A stretch of DNA of 64,000 nucleotides from Chryseobacterium caseinilyticum (GTDB lineage: Bacteria > Bacteroidota > Bacteroidia > Flavobacteriales > Weeksellaceae): the NCBI RefSeq assembly GCF_014837145.1, contig NZ_JACYFS010000001.1, positions 1,302,001-1,366,000 of the forward strand, read 5' to 3'. Within the stretch, counting starts at the first letter, position 1, and each line of letters begins with the position of its first letter. Below are positions 16,209 to 27,347 of this stretch, piece after piece. The translations under genes and the position numbers were made by a program. The notes under the pieces are model-generated. The model searched no databases. It was not told where the DNA came from and saw only the letters and a program-made list of their open reading frames with translations.

Positions 16209-17333
16209 TTGAAAAAAATGAAAAAACTCTATATCACTTTAGGATTATTTATCGCATCATTAGTTAGCGCACAGGTACCACAAGCGTTCAGTTACCAAAC
16301 CATTGCATTTAACTCAGCTGGAGCTCCGATTGCAAACGGAAACGTTTCATTAAAAATCAGCATCCTTGAGAATTCTGCTACAGGAACTGTATTATATACT
16401 GAAACACAAACCAAAACGACCAATGCTAAGGGGTTGGTTAACCTTAATATCGGGCAGGGAACAGCAACTGTAGGTACATTTGGAGGAATCAACTGGGGTA
16501 CAAACACGAAATTTGTGAAAGTTGAAATGGATCCGCTGGGTGGCTCAAACTACACTAATGTTGGAGTAAACCAATTATTAAGCGTTCCTTATGCACAAGT
16601 GAGTAAAACTGTTGTGACTGGTGCGGGTCAGGGAATTACACTTACCTCACCTAACGGAACGAGTTACACTTTAGGAGTGAGTGATTCAGGTACTTTGAGT
16701 TTGCCAACAAATACGAATACCTCCGGTAATAACTTGCCATCAAATTTTTATATGTATGGCTCATATAATTCTTTCAACTCATCTACCGCTGAACTAATGA
16801 GAGGTAACGGTATCACCAAAATAGGATATAAATATCTGCAAGCAAATACACAAGTGAAATTTCTGGCTTCACCGGCTAATGGTGCACAAAGTTATGGATC
16901 AGATTCTTATGGCTCGATTAGTCCAAATGGAGCGAGCTACAATGTTTCCTCTAATGGATTTTATCAAATTTATGTAGGATATAATAGCACAACAACAATA
17001 GGGGCAAATTTTGAAAATTTTGTGCCTAAAATCCAATTCACGTCCATTACAACTGCAACTCCTACTACAACTACAACTTATAATACCTCAACTGGAAAGT
17101 TTACGATAATTGTAAATGGGATATCAACAAATAATGGCGATTATTTCTATCTGAAACTTGCAGACCAAGGAATAAACCCTGAATTTATTGGTGATAATTT
17201 AAACGATGGATCTTTCGATATAAATGGTGACAATATTCATTTTCCCAATGTAACTTCCACGCCTAAAAACTATAAAATTGAATTTAGTATTAATTTTGAT
17301 GCAACAGGAACTTATACAATTACACAAATATAA
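16209..17333 (+). CDS. Secreted surface protein with SusE-like C-terminal modules
   Basis: This 374-residue protein has a signal peptide (MKKLYITLGLFIASLVSA-Q) and an N-terminal ~110-residue domain, QAFSYQTIAFNSAGAPIANG through LLSVPYAQ, widespread in secreted Bacteroidetes proteins. The second half contains FYMYGSYNSFNSSTAELMRG and NDGSFDINGDNIHFPN. These resemble the carbohydrate-binding modules of SusE/SusF outer-membrane lipoproteins. A Thr-rich linker occurs near residue 290. No SusC/SusD partner is nearby, so a polysaccharide-utilisation role is not supported by context. The GTG or alternative start within the first few codons is uncertain (start at 16209 is TTG, with ATGs at 16218 and 16224). 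Confidence 0.75.
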   Translation: MKKMKKLYITLGLFIASLVSAQVPQAFSYQTIAFNSAGAPIANGNVSLKISILENSATGTVLYTETQTKTTNAKGLVNLNIGQGTATVGTFGGINWGTNTKFVKVEMDPLGGSNYTNVGVNQLLSVPYAQVSKTVVTGAGQGITLTSPNGTSYTLGVSDSGTLSLPTNTNTSGNNLPSNFYMYGSYNSFNSSTAELMRGNGITKIGYKYLQANTQVKFLASPANGAQSYGSDSYGSISPNGASYNVSSNGFYQIYVGYNSTTTIGANFENFVPKIQFTSITTATPTTTTTYNTSTGKFTIIVNGISTNNGDYFYLKLADQGINPEFIGDNLNDGSFDINGDNIHFPNVTSTPKNYKIEFSINFDATGTYTITQI

Positions 17334-17415
17334 TTTAAACAGGCAATCGCCTCTTTTTTATGAAACGATCTGAAATTAAAAGTCATCATAACAGAAGTTA
17401 TGAATCTCAAAAATC

Positions 17416-17445
17416 AAAAACTCAGCATCGCCGCTGAGTTTTTGA
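17416..17445. terminator. Bidirectional terminator between convergent surface-protein genes
   Basis: AAAAACTCAGC / GCTGAGTTTTT is a perfect inverted repeat with the loop ATCGCC and A/T runs on both sides. It can serve both the plus-strand gene ending at 17333 and the minus-strand gene ending at 17462. Confidence 0.9.
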
Positions 17446-17461
17446 TTGTTTAAGTAAAAGC

Positions 17462-18319
17462 TTAATTAATTTTTCTGATTCTAATGAGTTTGGTGATATC
17501 ATTAGATGCTTTAGACATGACTCCGGAACCCGTTCCGTAATTCGGAGTAGCGCCGCCGCCGGGCTTTGTCATTACTATCCGAATCAGATCATTTTGATTA
17601 AAACTGAGAATTGTCCGAGGAATAATGATGGTCTGCACTTCATTGGAAGCAGCATTGTCAAAAGGCATGGCTGTTCCCGCAACGGCTGTCCACACTGTAC
17701 CGTTATCTGTCGATTTCATTACCGTAAATGCAACCGCCGTGTAATTAGAATTGTTGGCAGTTACATTTCTTCTCGGGTTAAAAGTGAAATTTGCGAGAAT
17801 ACGGTATTGCCCTGTAGTCAGTACTCTGAAATCCTGAGCTGTAGAAAGTTCTACATCATCTGTATTATCCAGATAAATATCTGCCGCCGTCCACGTCACA
17901 GGGATATCTGATGTATCCGAACTGTTGACAGCCGTAAGCTGTGTTGTAGTGAAAGGTTGCTGGGTAAAAGATTCCAATACGTACTGACTTGAAAATGCTA
18001 AATTGGCAAGTTCTGTAGCAGAGGCAAACTTCTGCCAGATATTATTCTGTCTGAAATAAAGTGAATTCGCGAGCACTGCATTTGGAGTTGTGCCGGCTGC
18101 TGCAAGATTAAAAGCAATCAGTCCATTGGTGGGAGCAGAGATTGTCGCTGCATCATTTCTACCTGAAAGATTGAGTCTTGGCAATAAAATTCCTTTATTG
18201 GAGGAAAATACATCAAGTGCCGCTGAAGAATTTGGCGAAGTAGTTCCGATGCCTACCTGAGCCGAAAGACTGCTCACACCCAACAATGCTGAAATTAATA
18301 TGATAATGCTGTTTTTCAT
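17462..18319 (-). CDS. Secreted protein, third of three tandem paralogues
   Basis: This 285-residue protein has a signal peptide ending SLSAQ. A common block follows, VGIGTTSPNSSAALDVFSSN then KGILLPRLNLSGRNDAATIS, and a NSLYFRQNNIWQKFASATEL segment. It shares this layout with the two genes upstream (18331-19227 and 19214-20119). The C-terminal ~170 residues are beta-rich with STDNGTVWTAVAGTAM, like tumour-necrosis-factor or C1q-type jelly-roll domains, though this is an impression. It ends LIRIRKIN, as does its neighbour (LLRLQKIN). No sorting domain is seen; function is unknown. Confidence 0.75.
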   Translation of the reverse strand: MKNSIIILISALLGVSSLSAQVGIGTTSPNSSAALDVFSSNKGILLPRLNLSGRNDAATISAPTNGLIAFNLAAAGTTPNAVLANSLYFRQNNIWQKFASATELANLAFSSQYVLESFTQQPFTTTQLTAVNSSDTSDIPVTWTAADIYLDNTDDVELSTAQDFRVLTTGQYRILANFTFNPRRNVTANNSNYTAVAFTVMKSTDNGTVWTAVAGTAMPFDNAASNEVQTIIIPRTILSFNQNDLIRIVMTKPGGGATPNYGTGSGVMSKASNDITKLIRIRKIN

Positions 18320-18330
18320 TTTGTTTCGGA

Positions 18331-19227
18331 TTAATTGATTTTCTGTAATCTCAACAGTCGTGAGTACTGAAGGCCTGTACCCGACTCTATGTTTAAGCTA
18401 TTGCCCGTCGTTCCGTGATTGGCCGCCGAACCTTTAGCCACAACCGCTCTCACAAGATCATTCTGATTGAGAAGAATGGTAAATGGTGCTACAATCACAG
18501 ACCTGTTTCTGTCTCCTGTTCCTACACCCCACATTGTACTTGATTTTGCAATCTGTACCCATGTGACACCGTTGTCCGTGGATCTCTGAACTATAAAATC
18601 CAGTGCGGCAACACAGGTTCCTTCAGTTGCAGCTGTAGTACAGGTAGTCGGAACCCAGGGATTGTATCCTACATATCCGGCAATCTCAAAATAACCCGAA
18701 GAAAGAATCCTGAAATTATTGTTGGCCAGCGAAACTCTGTTTCCCACATTTACATTCATCGCTCCGGTTGCAGTACTGCTGAAATTTACAACCTGAGGAG
18801 TTCCGGCATTAAAAGCTGTCTTGTCTAAAAGTTGATTTCCTGTATTTCCCGTAATAAACATTTGCGGAAAAATTCTGGAACGTATCGTTTCAGATGTAGC
18901 GAGATCCATCCAACGCACGCCATTCCAGAAATAATAGGTGTTTGCAGTAATCATAGGATCGGTAGCGGAAGCTGTTGTATTGAAAACCAAAAGTCCCGTT
19001 GCAGGATTGGCCACCGTCACAATATCTGTAGTATTTGATAAAGCAACTCGTGGCATCAACATTCCTTTTTTATCATTGGCTGCACGTGAACTGACATCAA
19101 TATCCAGAAGCGCTGAAGCTGCAGGAGTATCGGTTCCGATTCCTACATTCTGTGAAAACCCTAAAGTACTTATAAGGATAAAAGCAGAAGATATTACTTT
19201 TTTAAAATTTATTTTACTGCAGATCAT
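18331..19227 (-). CDS. Secreted protein, second of three tandem paralogues
   Basis: This 298-residue protein has a signal peptide (ISSAFILISTLGFSQ) and then NVGIGTDTPAASALLDIDVS, KKGMLMPRVALSNTTDIVTV and a YYFWNGVRWMDLATSE segment, matching its two neighbours. The jelly-roll-like C-terminal half has QRSTDNGVTWVQIAKSSTMW, NDLVRAVV and LLRLQKIN. Its ATG lies 14 bases inside the upstream gene, implying coupled translation. The next gene starts 11 bases after its stop. The conserved GIGTxxP phrase is common in phage-tail-like and surface proteins of Bacteroidetes. Confidence 0.75.
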   Translation of the reverse strand: MICSKINFKKVISSAFILISTLGFSQNVGIGTDTPAASALLDIDVSSRAANDKKGMLMPRVALSNTTDIVTVANPATGLLVFNTTASATDPMITANTYYFWNGVRWMDLATSETIRSRIFPQMFITGNTGNQLLDKTAFNAGTPQVVNFSSTATGAMNVNVGNRVSLANNNFRILSSGYFEIAGYVGYNPWVPTTCTTAATEGTCVAALDFIVQRSTDNGVTWVQIAKSSTMWGVGTGDRNRSVIVAPFTILLNQNDLVRAVVAKGSAANHGTTGNSLNIESGTGLQYSRLLRLQKIN

Positions 19228-20119
19228 AATCTAATAAAACTATCGTTAAACTTTTGGAAACCGGAACTCTCGCTGCTGTCGTAATTGCGGGAAGTGGACT
19301 CCCGACAGTTGTTTCTCCGTGTAGTGATGAGGTATCTGTTCCTTCAAAAGGATTTTGTACCACCAGCCTCAATTGCTGCCCGGCCGTAAGATAAACAGGT
19401 GTAGAACTTAGAATTGCGGTTTTAAGACTGTTAGCTGCTCGTACACCCCATGCCGTACGGTTTCCGATAATATCGGTCCATGTTGTACCGTTATCGGTTG
19501 ACCTTTGAAGTTTTAAATTCAAAAAGCAGCCTCTTTGTGGCGATCCTATGGATGTTCTGTTGGGATTGTAATTTACAAAACCAGTCACCTCATACAAACC
19601 GGTAATGCTTATTACAAAATTATTATCTCCCGACTTTGATGCAATAGCTCCGGTATTGGTTACAATATCACCATCAGCAAAACTCACGGGAATGCCGCCG
19701 TTGGCAGAACTCGTAGCATTGATGCCTGCATAAGTGAAAGTCTGAGTTGAGGTACTGTTGAGGCTGAGAATTCGGTCGGCCAGATAACCAGTCAGCGAAG
19801 AAGTCACTGCAAGATCTGTCCAGATGGTACCGTTCCAGTAATAGTATCTGTTGGCAATGACGTTATTGGGGAAAGTTCCTCCATTCGCAGTGTTGTAAAC
19901 AAATAAACCGACTGCCGGAGACGGAATTGTTGTAGTGTCTCTGTTTCCGGCCAAAGCAACTCTGGGCGGAAGAAAACCTTTTTTATTGCCGACAGCAAGA
20001 TCGTTAGTACTAATTTCCAGAATGGCGGATGGTGCTACCTGACTGGTCTGTATTCCCACCTGCGAAAACATGGAAGCAGAAAAAACAGCAGATGAAAGAA
20101 GAGTGAAAAATTTTTTCAT
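19214..20119 (-). CDS. Secreted protein, first of three tandem paralogues
   Basis: This 301-residue protein has a signal peptide (residues 1-19, ending SASMFSQ) and begins VGIQTSQVAPSAILEIS, then KKGFLPPRVALAGNRDTTTI and YYYWNGTIWTDLAVTS. The C-terminal half repeats the motif LQRSTDNGTTWTDIIGNRTA seen in its paralogues. It leads a three-gene minus-strand operon whose members probably arose by tandem duplication. The proteins are likely exported to the periplasm or surface. No binding or catalytic function is evident. Confidence 0.75.
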   Translation of the reverse strand: MKKFFTLLSSAVFSASMFSQVGIQTSQVAPSAILEISTNDLAVGNKKGFLPPRVALAGNRDTTTIPSPAVGLFVYNTANGGTFPNNVIANRYYYWNGTIWTDLAVTSSLTGYLADRILSLNSTSTQTFTYAGINATSSANGGIPVSFADGDIVTNTGAIASKSGDNNFVISITGLYEVTGFVNYNPNRTSIGSPQRGCFLNLKLQRSTDNGTTWTDIIGNRTAWGVRAANSLKTAILSSTPVYLTAGQQLRLVVQNPFEGTDTSSLHGETTVGSPLPAITTAARVPVSKSLTIVLLDYDLQ

Positions 20120-22844
<2,725 letters not shown>

Positions 22845-22892
22845 TACGAATTAACCGAATTTTTTCGGATTTCCCGAAGTATTATAAAACAG

Positions 22893-22926
22893 AAGAACAC
22901 GCAGATTTATTTGCGTGTTCTTTTCT
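22893..22926. terminator. Bidirectional terminator after icd
   Basis: The perfect stem AAGAACACGCA / TGCGTGTTCTT (22893-22903 with 22912-22922) has the loop GATTTATT and a T-run. It lies between icd and the convergent gene ending at 22941. Confidence 0.88.
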
Positions 22927-22940
22927 ATTTTAGAGAAAAA

Positions 22941-23384
22941 TTAATTTAATTCCTTACAGTTATCTTTCCTTCTCGTATCAATTAAGTACTGAATTTTCCA
23001 GTCTCCGTTTTGTTTTACAAGTTGAAAACTGTTGGCGCCGCAATGCGAAAATTTTCCTTTAAAATAAAAGGAATACGGTGTAAAAACGCTTGCCAGATTT
23101 CCGTCTGTATGAATGCCTTCGATCGAAATTCTTTCGTCCAGATCATCTTTTTTCATTTTGGAAATGGATGAAACAAAATCATTGATGTTTTCAGTTTTCA
23201 CACCATCTTTTGTAATGGTTTGAAGAATGGCGGCATCAGCAAAAACCGTTTTCAACAATTCTGAATCTGCATTTTTCATGGCGAGAAATAAATTCCTGAT
23301 TGGTTTTTCGATCTCCGAATTTGAGGTTTGCTGTGCGAATGATAGGCTTCCGAGAAATAATGTGAGTGCAAATATAATTTTCAT
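22941..23384 (-). CDS. Secreted SnoaL/NTF2-like protein
   Basis: This 147-residue protein has a signal peptide (IIFALTLFLGSLSFAQ) and a cone-shaped NTF2-like fold: IEKPIRNLFLAMKNADSELL, then VFADAAILQTITKDG, and the closing FQLVKQNGDWKIQYLIDTRR. This SnoaL-like group includes many small lumazine-binding or putative hydrolase proteins of unknown substrate. The presence of an export signal suggests a periplasmic or lipoprotein-free secreted form. Confidence 0.8.
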   Translation of the reverse strand: MKIIFALTLFLGSLSFAQQTSNSEIEKPIRNLFLAMKNADSELLKTVFADAAILQTITKDGVKTENINDFVSSISKMKKDDLDERISIEGIHTDGNLASVFTPYSFYFKGKFSHCGANSFQLVKQNGDWKIQYLIDTRRKDNCKELN

Positions 23385-23592
23385 TGTGATCTAATTTCTT
23401 AAGGTTTAAAATTAGATATTATTTTGATATAAAATAACCTAACTTATTATCCATACGGATAAGTAAGAATTATAGTTTGATAAAAATTAATTTAAAATTA
23501 AATAGCGCGATAAAACTATTCAGAATTACAGAACAAAAAATGACTGCACTTTCGCACAGCCATTCTTAATTTCAACTATTTTATAAGCCAGA

Positions 23593-24018
23593 TTACCGCT
23601 TATTTCCTTTAGTTTTATAGACTTTATGAGCCTTTGCTTTTTTGTTCATATGCTTATAACGCTTATCATTGTTTTTGTTACTGTTGTAGACAGCTACAGG
23701 ATTTTTTCCTTTGTAATATTTGGTTTTAAATTTTGTATATTTATCTCTTCCCATGATTCTCTCCAGTTCAGAATATCTGTCTGTAGACCATCTGTCGGGC
23801 TGATTTGAATATACCCTGTTCCAGCCATCGTAGTCATTGTATCTGTTATTCAGAGCGTTAATTTCATTCGCTTGTGTTGCTGATAATAACAGATCTGAAA
23901 CCACAGTCTGCCAGTTGACATCTGTTACACTTCTTCTGTAATCATTGTAATAATCTGACTGCGCATATCCCAAACTGAAAGTTCCAAGAAGTAATGCTGT
24001 GATAAATAATTTTTTCAT
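23593..24018 (-). CDS. Small secreted basic protein, unknown function
   Basis: This 141-residue protein has a signal peptide ending LGYAQS. The mature part is rich in Tyr, Asn and Arg (SDYYNDYRRSVTDVNWQTVV, RYNDYDGWNRVYSNQPDRW) and ends in a Lys/Asn/His-rich tail (KRYKHMNKKAKAHKVYK). The middle (LLLSATQANEINALNNRYND, then ELERIMGRDKYTKFKTKYY) resembles helical Spy/CpxP-like periplasmic proteins, which are known chaperones or stress sensors, but I cannot confirm this. Confidence 0.65.
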   Translation of the reverse strand: MKKLFITALLLGTFSLGYAQSDYYNDYRRSVTDVNWQTVVSDLLLSATQANEINALNNRYNDYDGWNRVYSNQPDRWSTDRYSELERIMGRDKYTKFKTKYYKGKNPVAVYNSNKNNDKRYKHMNKKAKAHKVYKTKGNKR

Positions 24019-24319
24019 TTTGTATAAACTTGTAGTTACATAGTTTCAACATCAATGCCAAAAAAATTTAGTCAAATCACAATAAATAGTTAAATATCAA
24101 CTTCATAGGGCATGTAAAGCTGTTAAACCATAATTTAAATTGAATCATTTAGTTTGATACACCTTAAATGTTTTGATGAGAAAATTTATTAACCAGCCGT
24201 ATAAGTTAGCTCAAGTTAGTCGAAAACTTATTTGTACTACAAAAAATGAAAGCGGACTAAAGTCCGCTCCAATATTATTCAGGATATTTCAATTCTTTAG
24301 TAAGAAATTTGTTTTAAGC
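24019..24319. other. AT-rich interval with one short palindrome
   Basis: No gene is visible. The only structure is AGCGGACTAAAGTCCGCT at 24251-24268, a perfect palindromic hairpin (AGCGGACT/AGTCCGCT) with a minimal loop. It occurs downstream of the mevalonate decarboxylase gene on the other strand and could be its terminator or a short intergenic repeat. Confidence 0.6.
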
Positions 24320-25402
24320 CTACCACTTCATCACATCCTTCACCACTCCATTTTTCTGGGTGTGTTGCAGCAATTCAGATTCAATAAAAGATTTGATCTG
24401 TTCTTCTGAACCGTCGTTCGGGAAAAGCAAATGAACATTGGCACCTGCATCCAGCGTAAAGAATAAAGGCAGATTGGTTTCTCTTCTGAAATCCCAGATT
24501 TTATTGATGACTTCCAAAGTTCCTGTTTTCATTAAGATAAAGGCAGGATCGCTCATCATCATCATTGCGTGAAGGGTTAAAGCTTCGTGCTCGACCAATT
24601 TGATAAACTCATATATGTTTCCAGATTTTAGAATTTCTTTCATCGGAACAAAATTCTCTCTCGCTTCCTGAAATCTTCTTTCAGCATACGGATTCGTATT
24701 CATTAAACCATGACCGACAGTAGAAGAAACGCTTTTTACGCCCTCATGAATCAATAAAACCCAATCGTTAAAGTCTTTAAAAACAGGATGAATTTCGTCA
24801 TCAGAATATTTCACTGCGAACAGATCCGAGCTTCCTTCCACCTCATTAGATTCGCCCCAGACAACCAATCCGTTGTACAGACTTCTGCATGCACTTCCGC
24901 TCCCCAATCTTGCTAAAAAAGAGGCTTTTTTTAGGATGGATGATGACTGATCATTGATCATTGATGATTCTGAATTTTCAATTGAAAACTGCTCATCTAA
25001 ACTCATCAGACATTTTGCGATTGCTCCAAAACCTGAAGCTGAACTGGCAATCCCCGAGCTGTGAGGAAACGTATTTTCTGTTCTGATAATGTATTTTCCT
25101 TCTAAAATCCAAGGCAAATACTGCTCAATACTTTTGAAGTATTTTTCAATTTTTTCGGCAAATTTCACTTCTTCATTTCCTGCTAAAAATGTCTGAACAG
25201 AAAAGGGTTCGTTGGCCAGAAACTCCATCTCCGTGTTGGTTTTACAGTGATTTAAAGTAAAACTAATGCTCGGATTCGCAGGAATCTGATTGGCGTATTT
25301 CCCCCAATATTTAATTAAAGCAATATTTGACGGACAGCTTTCTGAAACTGTTTTATTCTGTATTGTAAATTCGCCTGTTCCTAAAAAATCGTTTGTTGTC
25401 AT
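24320..25402 (-). CDS. mvaD: Diphosphomevalonate decarboxylase
   Basis: The enzyme makes isopentenyl diphosphate from mevalonate diphosphate in the mevalonate route. The 360-residue GHMP-kinase-fold protein shows SCPSNIALIKYWGKYANQIP near residues 22-41. It has the ATP-binding TFPHSSGIASSASGFGAIAK near 119, RLGSGSACRSLYNGLVVWGE near 166, and a C-terminal FFTLDAGANVHLLFP. Presence of the mevalonate rather than the MEP pathway is consistent with flavobacteria. No other pathway genes are in the window. Confidence 0.93.
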   Translation of the reverse strand: MTTNDFLGTGEFTIQNKTVSESCPSNIALIKYWGKYANQIPANPSISFTLNHCKTNTEMEFLANEPFSVQTFLAGNEEVKFAEKIEKYFKSIEQYLPWILEGKYIIRTENTFPHSSGIASSASGFGAIAKCLMSLDEQFSIENSESSMINDQSSSILKKASFLARLGSGSACRSLYNGLVVWGESNEVEGSSDLFAVKYSDDEIHPVFKDFNDWVLLIHEGVKSVSSTVGHGLMNTNPYAERRFQEARENFVPMKEILKSGNIYEFIKLVEHEALTLHAMMMMSDPAFILMKTGTLEVINKIWDFRRETNLPLFFTLDAGANVHLLFPNDGSEEQIKSFIESELLQHTQKNGVVKDVMKW

Positions 25403-25552
25403 AGTTTAAAATAAATTTTTAACCGTTTTAAAATCATTTGAAATTATGGTTTTGAAATAGATTACGCCCTTTCAGGGCTGATATTTAATTGAGATTTTCA
25501 GATTCATTGGGCTTCACCAAATGCTGGTCGTCAACAAGCCTTCAAGACTCAT

Positions 25553-25576
25553 CCTCAACCTTAACCTCAACCTTAA
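25553..25576. repeat. CCTCAACCTTAA array
   Basis: Two tandem copies of the 12-mer CCTCAACCTTAA lie in the gap between the acyl-CoA ligase and mvaD genes. Its reverse complement is built from GGTTGAGG, the same hexamer family as the (GAGGTT)3 array at 12866. Confidence 0.75.
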
Positions 25577-25577
25577 T

Positions 25578-27347
25578 TTAATACATCTCCTCAATCAGAT
25601 CAGCGTACTTCTTCATCACCACATTTCTTTTTACTTTCAAAGTTGGCGTTATTTCTCCACTGCTGATTTCAAATTCTGAAGGCATCAGCGTAAACTTTTT
25701 CACTTTTTCAAAATCTGAAACCTGATGCTGTAACTCGTTTATTTTTTCTTTGTAGAAATCAATAATTTCTTTCTTTTTTACAATATCCTCCCAGCTGGTA
25801 AATGGAATGTTTTTCTTACTTAAATAATCCTTTAAAAACTCAAAATTTGGAACAATCAAAGCTGAAACAAACTGTCGTCCTTCGGCAATTAAAGTTATCT
25901 GACTGATATAATTATTGTTGGTGAGAAGATTTTCAATCATTTGCGGAGCGATATATTTTCCGTTGGAAGTTTTCATTAAATCCTTAATCCGGTCGGTAAT
26001 AAAAAGATTTCCGTTTTCATCAAATTTTCCTGCGTCGCCGGTTTTAAACCAACCATCTTGTGTGAAAACTTTTTCGGTTTCTTCAGGTCGGTTGTAATAA
26101 CCTTTCATAATTCCGTTTCCTTTGGCCTGAATTTCATCATGATTGCCTATGCGAAGTTCTACGCCTGGTAAAGGCTTTCCGCAACTACCGTGTTCAAAAT
26201 TAGTCAGTGGAAAAGCTGTTAAAGTTGCGGTAGTTTCTGTTAATCCATATCCAACCGTAACGTGAATGTCGACCGATTCAAAAAACTGAGTGACTTCCGG
26301 CGACAGAGACGCTCCACCACACGGAATAAACCAAAGTCTTCCGCCCAGTTTCTCTTTAATCTTACTGAAAACCAGTAAATCTGCAACGGTTTCCTTAGCT
26401 TTTAAACCGAAAGGAATTGATTTTTCTGTTCTTTTAAATTCTGCGGTTTCTTTTCCAGTTTCCAACGCCCAGTTGAAGATTTTCTTTTTTAAAGATGAAC
26501 CCTCTTCTGCTTTTTCTAAAACTCCTGCATATACTTTCTGCAAAAACCTCGGAACAACGCACATCATCGTTGGTTTTACCTCAACCAAAGCTTTGGCAAT
26601 ATCTTTAGAATCTTCTAAAAAATAAACTCTGGCGCCGCCGTACAGACACAGTAAACTCCAGCTTCTTTCGAAAACATGAGTTAAAGGTAAAAACGCCAGT
26701 GAAACTTCATCTTCGAAATTTTTAAACTTAAAAAATTCAAAATGGGCATCACATATTTTGATGAAATTGGTGTGAGGAAGCATTACTCCTTTGGGATTTC
26801 CCGTTGTTCCTGATGTGTAAATTATGGTTGCGGTATCGTCTTCCTTTTTTTCTGAAAACTGAAATTCAGCTGATGACTTCGCAATAAAATCTTCCAGATA
26901 AAAACTGCTGAATTCTTTCTTGATCCAGACCGCTTTCTTGGAAATGATGATTGATTTTAAATCTGTACTTTCTTTTTTTAAAATCTCAAGACATGAATCA
27001 TATTGAGCCTGACTGCCAACCAAAACCGATTTTGCACCTGAATCTTTTAAAATAAATTCCGCCTGCTCGGTATTATTGGTTGAATAAATCGGAACGGTAA
27101 TCGCTCCAATCGACAATATAGCCAAATCAAAAATCATCCATTCTGCAGAATTATCGGCATAAATAGCGACTTTATCATTTTCAGAAATTCCTGATTCTTT
27201 TAAAGCGTTGGCCGTTTTAAAAATAATTTCGCTGAATTTATTCCAGCTTAATTCTTTCCACTTGCCATCTTTTTTCTTAAAGCCAATTGCTGATTTTAAA
27301 GGATGCTTTTCTACATTTTTTCTGATGATTGCCTCTGCAAGATTCAT
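25578..27347 (-). CDS. Long-chain fatty acid-CoA ligase (AMP-forming)
   Basis: The enzyme activates a fatty acid to its CoA thioester through an acyl-adenylate. The 589-residue protein has the adenylate-forming signature TIIYTSGTTGNPKGVMLPHT near residue 173. It also has GYGLTETTATLTAFPL near 366, and GWFKTGDAGKFDENGNLFIT with DRIKDLMKTSNGKYIAP near 440-475, including the hinge Asp and catalytic Lys region. It overlaps the upstream SDR gene by 4 bases (ATGA). With only small gaps up to the graspetide exporter, it may share that transcript. The substrate chain length is not readable. Confidence 0.92.
   Translation of the reverse strand: MNLAEAIIRKNVEKHPLKSAIGFKKKDGKWKELSWNKFSEIIFKTANALKESGISENDKVAIYADNSAEWMIFDLAILSIGAITVPIYSTNNTEQAEFILKDSGAKSVLVGSQAQYDSCLEILKKESTDLKSIIISKKAVWIKKEFSSFYLEDFIAKSSAEFQFSEKKEDDTATIIYTSGTTGNPKGVMLPHTNFIKICDAHFEFFKFKNFEDEVSLAFLPLTHVFERSWSLLCLYGGARVYFLEDSKDIAKALVEVKPTMMCVVPRFLQKVYAGVLEKAEEGSSLKKKIFNWALETGKETAEFKRTEKSIPFGLKAKETVADLLVFSKIKEKLGGRLWFIPCGGASLSPEVTQFFESVDIHVTVGYGLTETTATLTAFPLTNFEHGSCGKPLPGVELRIGNHDEIQAKGNGIMKGYYNRPEETEKVFTQDGWFKTGDAGKFDENGNLFITDRIKDLMKTSNGKYIAPQMIENLLTNNNYISQITLIAEGRQFVSALIVPNFEFLKDYLSKKNIPFTSWEDIVKKKEIIDFYKEKINELQHQVSDFEKVKKFTLMPSEFEISSGEITPTLKVKRNVVMKKYADLIEEMY

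Noticed and set aside
24173..24409. 78-codon plus-strand frame overlapping the end of mvaD
   Set aside because: It covers the intergenic palindrome and runs antisense into mvaD, with no family signature.
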